DNA of 64,000 nt from an uncultured Bacteroidales bacterium (GTDB lineage: Bacteria; Bacteroidota; Bacteroidia; Bacteroidales; UBA932): assembly GCA_905234475.1 (NCBI GenBank), contig CAJOHX010000004.1, positions 1 to 64,000 of the forward strand. The letters run 5' to 3'. The first letter of the stretch is position 1, and each line of letters begins with the position of its first letter. Positions 23,861 through 31,584 of the stretch are shown here, in pieces. A program made the translations under genes and the position numbers. Below the pieces are notes generated by a model. It was not told the origin of the DNA, ran no database searches, and saw only the letters and a program-made list of their open reading frames with translations.

Positions 23861-24748
23861 GTGCTGCTCGCTGATTTCATCCGCAGCGGGACTGCCCGCC
23901 TGGAGAGCCTTTACCCTTCGCCTGAGGCGAGGGGTTTGGTTTTGATGCTCTGCCGCGAGCGGCTCGGGGTGACGAATTATACGCACATCGTCGAGCCGGA
24001 GTCGGCCGTGCCGCCGGAGCGCGAGGCGGACCTGGAGGCGGACCTGCGGCGCCTTTGCGCCGGGGAGCCGATCCAGTATGTGCTGGGGGTTGCGGAGTTC
24101 TGCGGGCACCGTTTCGCCGTGGGGCCGGGTGTGCTCGTCCCGCGGCCGGAGACGGAGCTGCTGGTCGCCGAGACCGTCCGCGCGCTGCGCGAGATGCCGC
24201 TCGACCGGGGGCCGCGGGTGCTTGATCTGTGCACCGGTTCCGGGTGCATCGCCTGGTCCGTCGCCCTCGAAATCCGCGACGCGCAGGTCATTGGCGTTGA
24301 CCTGTCTGAAGATGCCCTGCGCTATGCGCGCAACCAATTCCCGTCATCCGCCGGCTCTTCTTCGTCATTCGCCGGCTTGACCGGCGAATCTCCCACCTTC
24401 CTGCAGGCCGACATCCTCGACACGGAGCAGGCCTTCCCCTATGGCCCCTTCGATGCGGTCGTCAGCAATCCCCCGTACGTGATGGAGCGCGAGCGGGCGC
24501 TGATGCGCCCCAACGTGCTCGACTGGGAGCCCGCCAGCGCGCTGTTTGTCCCCGACGACGATCCGCTGCTTTTCTACCGGGCGGTCGCCCGCTGGGCGCA
24601 GCGTTTTCTGCGGCCCGGTGGCGTCGGCCTCGTCGAAATCAACGAGGCGCTCGGCCCCGAAACCGCCGCCGTCTTCCGCGCCGCCGGATTCAAAAACGTA
24701 CAAATCCTCCCGGATTTCGCCCACAAAAACCGCTTTATCCGATTCTAA
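23861..24748 (+). CDS. prmC: Peptide chain release factor N5-glutamine methyltransferase
   Basis: This SAM-dependent methyltransferase of 295 aa modifies the GGQ glutamine of release factors. It begins with GTG, 3 nt after ddl. Motifs are the N-terminal helical domain, the GEPIQYVLGVAEFCGHRF signature with VPRPETELLV, the SAM loop LDLCTGSGCIAW, and the catalytic NPPY (VVSNPPYV). Unusually, a palindromic repeat is translated inside it (residues about 163-180, SSSSFAGLTGESPTF) between a core strand-helix unit and the next strand. The insertion sits in a loop, so activity is probably kept. Confidence 0.94.
   Translation: MLLADFIRSGTARLESLYPSPEARGLVLMLCRERLGVTNYTHIVEPESAVPPEREADLEADLRRLCAGEPIQYVLGVAEFCGHRFAVGPGVLVPRPETELLVAETVRALREMPLDRGPRVLDLCTGSGCIAWSVALEIRDAQVIGVDLSEDALRYARNQFPSSAGSSSSFAGLTGESPTFLQADILDTEQAFPYGPFDAVVSNPPYVMERERALMRPNVLDWEPASALFVPDDDPLLFYRAVARWAQRFLRPGGVGLVEINEALGPETAAVFRAAGFKNVQILPDFAHKNRFIRF
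24363..24393 (+). repeat. Palindromic repeat, family B, inside prmC
   Basis: CGTCATTCGCCGG-CTTGA-CCGGCGAATCTCCC has a perfect stem (ATTCGCCGG/CCGGCGAAT). It is translated as SFAGLTGESP. A half-copy (CGTCATCCGCCGGCTC) lies just before it at 24341-24357. Confidence 0.88.
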
Positions 24749-24884
24749 AAGCCGGCAGGCAGTGCCCCGGCAAACCCGTGATATATATAATTGCGGGACA
24801 GCTGCCAGTTGGCGGAGTCTGGCGGCAGATTGCTGAATCGGAAAAACGGAATCTAAACGTTTAAAAGGAGGGGAAAACGGCTAA

Positions 24885-24910
24885 TTGTTCGTCAATTTGC
24901 AGTCGAACAA
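24885..24910. promoter_or_regulatory. Inverted repeat upstream of the 24923 lipoprotein gene
   Basis: TTGTTCG and CGAACAA form perfect 7-bp arms 12 nt apart, ending 12 nt before the ATG. It could be an operator or a leader hairpin. A 10-bp palindrome TAAACGTTTA lies about 30 nt upstream. The rest of 24,749-24,922 shows nothing clear. Confidence 0.35.
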
Positions 24911-24922
24911 ATTGATTGCAAA

Positions 24923-26107
24923 ATGAAAACAATGAAACGACTTCTTCCGCTCGGGCTGCTGCTGTTTGCCCTTGCCCTCACCGCCTGCGAAGGGCAGAAA
25001 AACCGCCTCGATCCCACCCCGGCCGACAACGGGCTCTTCACCCTGTCCGACGTGGCCAGAATCCTCTCCGACCTGCCGCTGGAACGCGACCACCTCGCCG
25101 AAGTCCACGACGCAGTCAGTGCCTCGTCGGGCCACGGCTACGACGAGGAGTACCTCCTCTCCGACCTGTTCAACGCGCCCGGCGCAGGCGTGGGCGACAA
25201 CGGCGAAAGCACCAAGGCCGGCGGTTATGCCACGCCGCTTCGCGACCTGTTCGCCGACTACTTCGCGCGCACCTACGGCACCAAGGCCGGGGCCGCGGAC
25301 GTCGAGCGCTACATCGACGAACTGAGCGGATCCGACATGCAGATCTACTGGCCGTTCTCACAAGACTGGGACGGCAAGAGCTTCCCCATTGTCACCTTCG
25401 ACCCGGGCTACGGTGCCGAATCCAACTACGGCTATGAAGTCCGCATTGACGCCTCCGGCGCCCACGTGGTGGACTCCGTCCTCGTCACCGAGCAGGTGGC
25501 CATGGAGCGCCCTGTGTGGGTGATCAACCGCAACGACGATGCGGCCTTCACGCCCTGGGAGCTATTTGCCGAAGAGCAGACCAAGGCCGGCAAGGACAAC
25601 AAGACGACAACCGCGGAGAACGAGTACATCTTCAGCATCTGCAATTTCAAGATGCTCCGCCACTACGACTCCTGGTTCGCCGGCGCGTCGGAATTTTTCA
25701 TCAAGACCGGCGCCGTGGACGGCTTCAAGGCGACCAAGGACGAGGAGCTCAAGAATTACTCGCCCAGCATGACGGATTTCATGGTCGTGGTGCGGCGCAA
25801 CCAGCTGGGCAAAAAGATTCCCTTCAACGCCGTCCTGCTGACCAATTTCACGGACCAGATGGAGAAGATTGCCTTCATGGTGATCGAGGACGACGGCGGC
25901 ACGACCACCAGCTGGAAATGCAGCGCCGTGGTCAAGTACAACTCCAAGCAGTACGGCTTCGAGCTGGAGATTCCCTACAAGGACAAGGACGATGTCGTCT
26001 GGCGCGGCCAGCTCACCCGCAATTATTTCAAGGATCTCTTCGACAAGGGCGGCGGCACCCTCACCAGCCGCCTCGGCGACGTCGAGATCACCTTCGCCCT
26101 GGAGTAA
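24923..26107 (+). CDS. Lipoprotein of unknown function
   Basis: I do not recognise this 394-aa protein. A signal peptide ends in a lipobox (LALTAC, Cys near residue 22), so it should be anchored in a membrane, probably the outer one. Mature sequence features are an Asp-rich N-terminal part (LSDVARILSDLPLERDHLAEV), and a WPFSQDWDGKSFPIVTFDPG region with a following strand-rich domain ending SRLGDVEITFALE. MKRLLP three codons later is an equally good start. It stands alone between prmC and hicA, with an inverted repeat before it. Nothing in the neighbourhood suggests a function. Confidence 0.78.
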   Translation: MKTMKRLLPLGLLLFALALTACEGQKNRLDPTPADNGLFTLSDVARILSDLPLERDHLAEVHDAVSASSGHGYDEEYLLSDLFNAPGAGVGDNGESTKAGGYATPLRDLFADYFARTYGTKAGAADVERYIDELSGSDMQIYWPFSQDWDGKSFPIVTFDPGYGAESNYGYEVRIDASGAHVVDSVLVTEQVAMERPVWVINRNDDAAFTPWELFAEEQTKAGKDNKTTTAENEYIFSICNFKMLRHYDSWFAGASEFFIKTGAVDGFKATKDEELKNYSPSMTDFMVVVRRNQLGKKIPFNAVLLTNFTDQMEKIAFMVIEDDGGTTTSWKCSAVVKYNSKQYGFELEIPYKDKDDVVWRGQLTRNYFKDLFDKGGGTLTSRLGDVEITFALE

Positions 26108-26130
26108 TCCGTCATATAACTAATATTTTT

Positions 26131-26173
26131 CTATTAAATAGTAAAATGTTTAATAGAATTATTACTATCTTTG
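26131..26173 (+). promoter_or_regulatory. Promoter and candidate operator of hicAB
   Basis: The -7 box TATCTTTG is at 26166-26173, 12 nt before the hicA ATG. CTATTAAA (26131-26138) and TTTAATAG (26149-26156) are perfect 8-bp arms spanning the -33 region, which is a natural place for HicB to bind and repress. Confidence 0.52.
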
Positions 26174-26184
26174 TATCGCTTGCT

Positions 26185-26373
26185 ATGAAATACACCGAGT
26201 TTCATCGGCTCGTTCTGGCCAACGGCTGGACGAAACTCCGGCAACTGGGCTCCAGCCATATTATTTACAAAAAGGGGGACCGGACCTACCCGGTCCCCTA
26301 TCATGGAGGAAAAGAAGTGGGCCGGGGGCTGGAAAGGAAAATGCGAAAAGAAATGGGATTAAAAAAAGTATGA
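26185..26373 (+). CDS. hicA: HicA-family mRNA interferase toxin
   Basis: This toxin of 62 aa has a double-stranded RNA-binding fold and is expected to cleave mRNA. It contains the family pattern: MKYTEFHRLVLANGWTKLRQ, then the active His in GSSHIIYKK, and VPYHGGKEVGRGLERKMRKEMGL. The ORF track buries it in a long out-of-place frame starting at 25516. The start here is fixed by the promoter box at 26166-26173, which would lie downstream of the in-frame ATG at 26146. The gene overlaps hicB by 4 nt (ATGA). Confidence 0.9.
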   Translation: MKYTEFHRLVLANGWTKLRQLGSSHIIYKKGDRTYPVPYHGGKEVGRGLERKMRKEMGLKKV

Positions 26374-26777
26374 CGACAATTGAAGCAATGATCGAACGGG
26401 CGTCCGACGGCACATTCGATGTCTACTGCAAGGATGAAATTTTCTCCGGGGCCGGGACGACCCTCGAAACGGCAAAGGAAGACATGGCACGGCAGATGGC
26501 TTTCTACAAGGAAACAGCCATCCAGGAAGGATTCAAATACCCGGCATTCCTGGATGAAGCGTATGAGATCCATTATTCCGTGGAGGTCACCAGTTTGTTG
26601 AAGTACTATGTCAATTCCGGAATCTTTTCGCTGGCCGGCATGGAAAAGATCACCGGCATCAACCAGAAACAATTGTGGTCCTATCTGAACGGCACAAAGC
26701 CCCGCAAGGCCCAGGCGGAGCGCATTGAGCGCGGCTTCCGCACCCTGAAAAACGACCTGGCTATGCTGTTTGCGTGA
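26370..26777 (+). CDS. hicB: HicB-family antitoxin
   Basis: This antitoxin of 135 aa neutralises HicA and probably represses the operon. The N-terminal partial RNase H-like fold is visible (IEAMIERASDGTFDVYCKD...FSGAGTTLETAKEDM). The C-terminal half is a helix-turn-helix DNA-binding domain (SLAGMEKITGINQKQLWSYLNGTKPRKAQ). The order toxin then antitoxin is usual for HicAB. Its last 17 nt overlap the 3' end of the convergent U32 gene, so the two transcripts are antisense there. Confidence 0.9.
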   Translation: MTTIEAMIERASDGTFDVYCKDEIFSGAGTTLETAKEDMARQMAFYKETAIQEGFKYPAFLDEAYEIHYSVEVTSLLKYYVNSGIFSLAGMEKITGINQKQLWSYLNGTKPRKAQAERIERGFRTLKNDLAMLFA

Positions 26778-28533
26778 CGGTCATTTCACAGGCGGCGCAG
26801 TCGAAGTGGAGGGCGAGGCGGCGGCCGTTGTTGAGAAGGAACAGCTCCTGCGGAGGCTTTGCGCCCTGGTACTTCGGGCACAGGCCCAGTTCGTAGCGGA
26901 CGCAGTACTTGCTGCGCATCAGGGGAGATCCTTCGACAGGCTCAGGATGACATGAGGCGGGAGATTCGCCGGTCACGCCGGCGAATGACGGTTGGAGGCG
27001 TGCAGCACGCTGTCTGCTGACGCCGACATTATCCAAATCTTCGGCAACGAGGCGGCGGATGCCGTTGATTGTAGAAGCGCTAAGCAGCGGCAGGCGGCCG
27101 CCGGGGGTGGCGATTTCGAGCTCGTCGAGCGAGAAATGGTAGACCCCGGCGCGCTTGGAGAGCTGCTCACGCAGCATCGCCTCGGCCCGTTCGCGGTTCT
27201 CCGCCGTCTCTACGTCCGTGTGGAACGGGCTGAGCACCTCGCGGCCGTCCTGACTGCGCGCCGTGACCTCCAGCACATAGTCGCCGTGCACCCGCACGGA
27301 CAGGCTTACCGGGACCTCCCGGCGGCAGACGCGCGTCTCCAGCTCTTTTTCGAAAGCCGTATTGATATTGCGGTAAAGCGTCATCCCCTCGCGCAGGTCG
27401 GGAACATCCTTGCAGCGGACCTGCAGGCCCTCGCAGACGTCGCCCCGGAAACCGGTCACGCCGTCCGCAGTGGCGATGGCGAAGCCGTCGCCGTTGTGCA
27501 GCTCGAGCCCGCCGCGGAGCGGCTTGACGCGGAACTGCATGCCCCGGCCGGGCTCGCGCCGCACGGCCTGGACCGTCCCGACGGCCTCCCCCATCGACTT
27601 GGGGGCGTCCATCGAGGACCAGCGGCCGCGCTTGCCGTCCAGAAACAGCTCCGTGTAGCCGCGGTTGAAGGTTTTGGCGGTGTCCGGGGTGAACCCGCCC
27701 GTCACCACCCCGAAGGAAGCGCGGCGGTAGCGGTCGGGATATTTCGCGACCAGCGCGTCCAGCGCCAGGGAATAGTCCCGGACCACATTGCGGACATAGG
27801 AGGCATTCTTGAGCCGCCCCTCGATCTTGAAGGAGCACACGCCGGCGTCGGCGAGCTCCTCCAGGCGGGCCTTCAGGTTGAAGTCCTTGAGCGACAGGAC
27901 GGCCTTGTTGCGCAGCAGCACGCGGCCGTCGCCGTCCACCAGGTCGTAGAGCGAGCGGCAGGCCTGAATGCATTCGCCGCGGTCGGCGCTCCGCCCGTCG
28001 ATATACTCCGACAGGCGGCACTCGCCGCTATAGCACACGCAGAGCGCCCCGTGCACGAAGAATTCCACCTCGCAGGGCACGGCGGCGCAGATCTGGCGGA
28101 TCTGCTCCAACGAGAGCTCTCGCTCCAGGATGATGCGCTCGCAGCCCAGCGAAGCGAAATAGCGGGCCCGCTCCACGTCCCGGATGGCGCACTGCGTGGA
28201 AGCGTGCAGGGGCACGGTGATATCGTCCCAGGCCGCGATCCGCGGCTCCCGGATGATGAAGGCGTCCGCCCCCGCCTCCTGCGCACGCAGCATCTGCGCG
28301 TGGGCTTCCGCCTCTTCGCCTTCGCGCCAGAGGGTATTGTAGGTCACGAAAATGCGCACGCCGAAGCGGTGCGCATAGGTGCAGAGTTCCGCAATGTCCT
28401 CGAAGCTGTTGCCCGCCGCCTTGCGGGCCCCGAAAGCGGGCCCGGCGATATATACGGCATCGGCACCGCAGTCAATGGCTGCGATGCCGATATCCTTGTT
28501 TCTGGCGGGAGCCAGCAGCTCAAGGCTTTGCAT
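26761..28533 (-). CDS. U32 peptidase-family protein (RlhA/TrhP-like)
   Basis: This 590-aa protein belongs to the U32 group, whose studied members (RlhA, TrhP) are needed for hydroxylation of rRNA or tRNA rather than for proteolysis. N-terminal ELLAPARNKDIGIAAIDCGADAVYI, the catalytic-core VEFFVHGALCVCYSGECRLSEY and the Cys pair in RGECIQACR are typical. KIEGRLKNASYVRNVV follows. A late Cys cluster (SKYCVRYELGLCPKY; HFDCAACE) probably binds iron-sulfur. Two different repeats are translated just before that cluster (SFAGVTGESP and CHPEPVEGSP). The start overlaps the TPR gene's stop by 1 nt. Confidence 0.88.
   Translation of the reverse strand: MQSLELLAPARNKDIGIAAIDCGADAVYIAGPAFGARKAAGNSFEDIAELCTYAHRFGVRIFVTYNTLWREGEEAEAHAQMLRAQEAGADAFIIREPRIAAWDDITVPLHASTQCAIRDVERARYFASLGCERIILERELSLEQIRQICAAVPCEVEFFVHGALCVCYSGECRLSEYIDGRSADRGECIQACRSLYDLVDGDGRVLLRNKAVLSLKDFNLKARLEELADAGVCSFKIEGRLKNASYVRNVVRDYSLALDALVAKYPDRYRRASFGVVTGGFTPDTAKTFNRGYTELFLDGKRGRWSSMDAPKSMGEAVGTVQAVRREPGRGMQFRVKPLRGGLELHNGDGFAIATADGVTGFRGDVCEGLQVRCKDVPDLREGMTLYRNINTAFEKELETRVCRREVPVSLSVRVHGDYVLEVTARSQDGREVLSPFHTDVETAENRERAEAMLREQLSKRAGVYHFSLDELEIATPGGRLPLLSASTINGIRRLVAEDLDNVGVSRQRAARLQPSFAGVTGESPASCHPEPVEGSPLMRSKYCVRYELGLCPKYQGAKPPQELFLLNNGRRLALHFDCAACEMTVTQTA
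26923..26951 (-). repeat. Repeat family A, inside the U32 gene
   Basis: On the minus strand TGTCATCCTGAGCCTGTCGAAGGATCTCC has short ATCCT/AGGAT arms. It is translated as CHPEPVEGSP, in the same frame and orientation as the copy in hemW. Confidence 0.85.
26960..26991 (-). repeat. Palindromic repeat, family B, inside the U32 gene
   Basis: The stem is ATTCGCCGG/CCGGCGAAT with loop CGTGA on the coding strand. It is translated as SFAGVTGESP, in the same frame as the copy in prmC. Only 8 nt separate it from the family A repeat. Confidence 0.88.
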
Positions 28534-29462
28534 TACTTGAGCGCGTCAAGCATCTTCTTGGCCTCGGCGCCGTACTTGGGATCGCTCACGGCCTTGCCGT
28601 AGAACTCCTTGGCCTTGGCGTTGTTCTTGGCCTGCTGGTAGAGGGCGCCCACGGTGTAGGCGATCTGGCCGGCGTTGCTGGCGGTCGGAGCCTTCTCCAG
28701 GTACTGCTCGAAGTACTTGATGGCGTCGTTGTTCTTGCCGGCGAGCTGGGAAGCCTGGCCGGCGATCTGCAGGGCCTGGGCGTTCTCCGCATACTCATTG
28801 GCCTTGACGGCGGCGGTCACGGCGTCGGCGTACTTCTTGGCCTTGAGGTCAGCGGCGGCATCCTTCAGGTAGAGGTTGCCGAGCTGCTTGTTGGCCGTGG
28901 CGGCCTGGCCGTTGGCGGCAGCCTTCTCGAAGGCGGCCTTGGCCTCGTCGGTCTTGCCGGCCCCGTTCAGGGCGACACCCAGGCGGAGGGCCACGGTGCC
29001 GTTGTCGGGATCGTCGGCGAGAAGCTCCTGATAGGCAGCGGCGGCCTTGTCATACTCCTTATTATTAAGGAGGGTGCCGGCCATCGAGTTCTTGACCTGC
29101 GGGATCAGGGTCTTGGCCTCATCGAACACGTCGAAGGCCTCGTATTTGTCAGCCACTTCCTGAACTTCCTTCAGGGCGGCGATCGCTTCTTCGAATTTGG
29201 TAGCCTTCACCAGATCCTTTGCGAGGGACAGCTTGATGTTGGGGATGATGCCCTTGCAGTTGGCGACGATCTCGGCGCCTTCGTCACCCAGGGCAGTGGC
29301 CTGCTCGAGGGCCTGTTCGAAAGCGGTGAGGGCGGCAGCCTTGTCCGTCTGCACGGCGGCGGCGCCAGAGTTGTAGAGTTCGGTCACGGCAGCCAAATCC
29401 TGGGCCCAGGCGGCAGCGAAAGCCAGGGTGAGGGCTGCGATGGTTGCGATTAATCTTTTCAT
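28533..29462 (-). CDS. Exported tetratricopeptide-repeat protein
   Basis: This is a periplasmic or surface TPR protein of 309 aa. The signal peptide is cleaved near AAWAQ. The rest is alanine- and lysine-rich helix pairs spaced about 34 residues apart. Clear TPR units include GTLLNNKEYDKAAAAYQELL near residue 125 and AGQASQLAGKNNDAIKYFEQYLEKAP near 240. TPR arrays mediate protein-protein contacts; the partner is unknown. It shares 1 nt with the U32 gene downstream. The TACATTTG box at 29500-29507 is its likely promoter. Confidence 0.88.
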   Translation of the reverse strand: MKRLIATIAALTLAFAAAWAQDLAAVTELYNSGAAAVQTDKAAALTAFEQALEQATALGDEGAEIVANCKGIIPNIKLSLAKDLVKATKFEEAIAALKEVQEVADKYEAFDVFDEAKTLIPQVKNSMAGTLLNNKEYDKAAAAYQELLADDPDNGTVALRLGVALNGAGKTDEAKAAFEKAAANGQAATANKQLGNLYLKDAAADLKAKKYADAVTAAVKANEYAENAQALQIAGQASQLAGKNNDAIKYFEQYLEKAPTASNAGQIAYTVGALYQQAKNNAKAKEFYGKAVSDPKYGAEAKKMLDALK

Positions 29463-29499
29463 GGTACTATAAGTTATTTAGTTTTTCCTTATGCGGATG

Positions 29500-29529
29500 C
29501 AAATGTAAGCATTTTCTTTTTTACTTTTG
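29500..29529. promoter_or_regulatory. Divergent -7 boxes for the TPR and DUF3109 genes
   Basis: TACATTTG on the minus strand (29500-29507) faces the TPR gene and TACTTTTG on the plus strand (29522-29529) faces the DUF3109 gene. Both match TAnnTTTG. Neither has a perfect -33 TTTG. Confidence 0.4.
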
Positions 29530-29583
29530 CAACCGTTACTGCGGAAGTGTCTCGAACATATTTCGTGCCAATTTTGTCTGACT

Positions 29584-30168
29584 ATGGGAAATAGCCCCTT
29601 CGGAACCATCATCCAGATCGGCGACATCCTCGTCTCGGAGGAGGTCGTGACGGAGTATTTCGCCTGCGATTACGGCGCCTGCAAGGGCGCCTGCTGCATC
29701 GAGGGCGACAGCGGCGCGCCGCTGGACGAGCGCGAGCCGGACGCGCTGGAGCGCGATTATCCGGCCTTCAGCGGGTACATGACCCCGCAGGGGCGTGCGG
29801 CCGTGCAGGCCAAGGGGTTCTTCGAGATTGACCGGGACGGCGACATCGTGACCCCTTTGGTGGAGCACACATGCGAGTGCGCTTTTTGCCACTTCGGCGC
29901 GGACGGCGGATGCCTCTGCGCCATCGAGACGGCGGGCCGCACCAAGCCGGTCTCCTGCTCCCTTTATCCCATCCGCGTGACCCGGCTCACCGGGGGCGGA
30001 CTCGCCCTCAATTTCCACCGCTGGGAGATTTGCAAGCCCGCCTTCGAGCGGGGCGAGCGCGAGGGGATCCGGGTGTACCAATTTCTGAAAAATCCCCTCA
30101 CGATCGCGTTCGGAGAGGATTTTTATGAGGCGTTGAGCGCTGCCGCTACACACCTTCTTCGCGGGTAG
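29584..30168 (+). CDS. DUF3109-family cysteine-rich protein
   Basis: This is a cytoplasmic protein of 194 aa in a family of unknown function that is nearly universal in Bacteroidota. Cysteine clusters suggest a bound metal or Fe-S centre: CDYGACKGACC near residue 28, then CECAFCHFGADGGCLC, SCSLYPIRV and WEICKPA. The GDSGAPLDE stretch is typical. The start MGNSPFGTII was taken over the track's upstream ATG because the conserved part begins there. It converges on the next gene, overlapping by 23 nt. Confidence 0.85.
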   Translation: MGNSPFGTIIQIGDILVSEEVVTEYFACDYGACKGACCIEGDSGAPLDEREPDALERDYPAFSGYMTPQGRAAVQAKGFFEIDRDGDIVTPLVEHTCECAFCHFGADGGCLCAIETAGRTKPVSCSLYPIRVTRLTGGGLALNFHRWEICKPAFERGEREGIRVYQFLKNPLTIAFGEDFYEALSAAATHLLRG

Positions 30169-30610
30169 CCTCCAGCGCGGAGACGACCCTCGAGAGGTCG
30201 CGCGTCAGCCCTTCCACTTCCATCCCCGCACCCGTCGGCGACAGGGTGATGCGGTCCTCCCACATCTTCAGCGCACGCGAGAAGCCCGAGCGGCGCAGGA
30301 AGGTAAATTTTCCTTCCCCCTCGTTTTCAAGGCGATAGCCCAGGTTCTCCATCACCTTCATGATGTCCGGGCGCAGCTCCTCCGGGGAGCCGTAGATGTG
30401 CGCCGTGCGCTTCGAGAACCCGAAGCGCGGATAGACCAGGGCGAAGACGAGCATGATGAGGGCGATCTGCCACAGGGAATCGTAGCCGTTGACGAACATC
30501 TTGGACAGGTCGGCCTCCACGAAACCCGTCAGGACCAGGGCCAGAATGATGACCACCAGAAGGATCAGGAGGTAGACGTAGTACTTAAGTGCGCGGATGA
30601 AATAGTTCAT
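30146..30610 (-). CDS. Two-segment membrane protein, unknown function
   Basis: This 154-aa protein has two membrane segments, at about residues 11-28 (VYLLILLVVIILALVLTG) and 46-62 (LWQIALIMLVFALVYP). A soluble C-terminal domain (residues 70-150) contains RPDIMKVMENLGYRLENE, resembling a small alpha/beta fold with a final GLTRDLSRVVSALE helix. I recognise no named family. A TAAATTTG box at 30616-30623 lies right before the start, so any leader is very short. Its 3' end overlaps that of DUF3109 by 23 nt. Confidence 0.78.
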   Translation of the reverse strand: MNYFIRALKYYVYLLILLVVIILALVLTGFVEADLSKMFVNGYDSLWQIALIMLVFALVYPRFGFSKRTAHIYGSPEELRPDIMKVMENLGYRLENEGEGKFTFLRRSGFSRALKMWEDRITLSPTGAGMEVEGLTRDLSRVVSALEATREEGV

Positions 30611-30669
30611 AATTACAAATTTAGCATTTTTTTGCTATTTTTGCATGTTGTTTATCAATTGTATCGATT

Positions 30670-31584
30670 ATGGAAAAAGAAGATCCCATCGAGAAGCTTG
30701 AGAGAAAGCAAGCGGAAAAGAAGTCCAACGGCGGCCTGAAGGCTGTCATGATCGCGATGATCATCATCGCCCTCGCCCTGGGTGCCGCCCTCTATTATGT
30801 GCTGACTTCGAAGAACAAGCTCGTCAATGAGCTGAATGAAGAAAAGGCCGACCTGACCGAACAGATCGTCGCCCTGCAGAGCGACTACGAGAACCTCTCG
30901 TCCGAATACGATGTCATCAACGCACAGCTCGACTCCTCCCGCGAGGAGATCGCCCAGCTCGTCGCCCGCGTCAAGAACACCGAGGCCACGGACCGTGCGA
31001 AGATTCGTCAGTATGAGAAGGAGCTCGGCACCCTGCGCACCATCATGCGCGGCTACATCGCCCAGATCGACTCGCTCAACACCCTCAACCACCAGCTGGC
31101 CGAAGAGGCCGCCACGGCTCGCAGGGAAGCTGAAGAGACCAAGCAGGCCAACGTCAAGCTCACCCAGCGCGTCGACGAGCTGGCCGGCCGCGTGACCGCA
31201 GGCTCCATCATCAAGGCGCACAACTTCGTGATGTATGCCTACAACAACAACGACAAGATCACGGACAAGGCCAACCGCGTCGTCCGGTTCCTGGTGAACC
31301 TCAGCCTCGTGGAGAACGACCTCGCGCCGCACGGCCCGGTCCGCGTGTATGTCCGCGTGACGGATCCGGACGGCAACCTGCTCTCCGACGGCCGCGGCAC
31401 CACCTTCACCTTCGGCGGCGAGACGCTGGAGGCCACGGCTTCCCGTGAGGTGGACTACCAGGGCCAGGAAGTGGACCTCGGTATCTACATCAACAACATT
31501 CCTTCCTTCCAGAAGGGTGTCTACACGGTCAACGCCTACACGACCCAGGCGCAGCTTGGCCACGGCGAGCTTCTGCTCCGCTAA
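30670..31584 (+). CDS. Membrane-anchored coiled-coil protein, unknown function
   Basis: This 304-aa protein has a charged N-terminus, one membrane segment (about 25-46, VMIAMIIIALALGAALYYVL), a coiled coil (residues 50-185, with heptads such as EEIAQLVARVKN) and a C-terminal beta domain (190-304). The C-terminal domain would lie in the periplasm. Proteins with this layout are common next to Bacteroidales housekeeping genes, but their role is not established. The TATTTTTG box at 30636-30643 is its likely promoter. Its stop codon overlaps the hemW start by 1 nt. Confidence 0.82.
   Translation: MEKEDPIEKLERKQAEKKSNGGLKAVMIAMIIIALALGAALYYVLTSKNKLVNELNEEKADLTEQIVALQSDYENLSSEYDVINAQLDSSREEIAQLVARVKNTEATDRAKIRQYEKELGTLRTIMRGYIAQIDSLNTLNHQLAEEAATARREAEETKQANVKLTQRVDELAGRVTAGSIIKAHNFVMYAYNNNDKITDKANRVVRFLVNLSLVENDLAPHGPVRVYVRVTDPDGNLLSDGRGTTFTFGGETLEATASREVDYQGQEVDLGIYINNIPSFQKGVYTVNAYTTQAQLGHGELLLR

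Noticed and set aside
25516-26373. 285-aa ORF ending in the HicA sequence
   Set aside because: Only the last 62 codons are a real protein (HicA); the remainder is an alternate frame of the lipoprotein gene.
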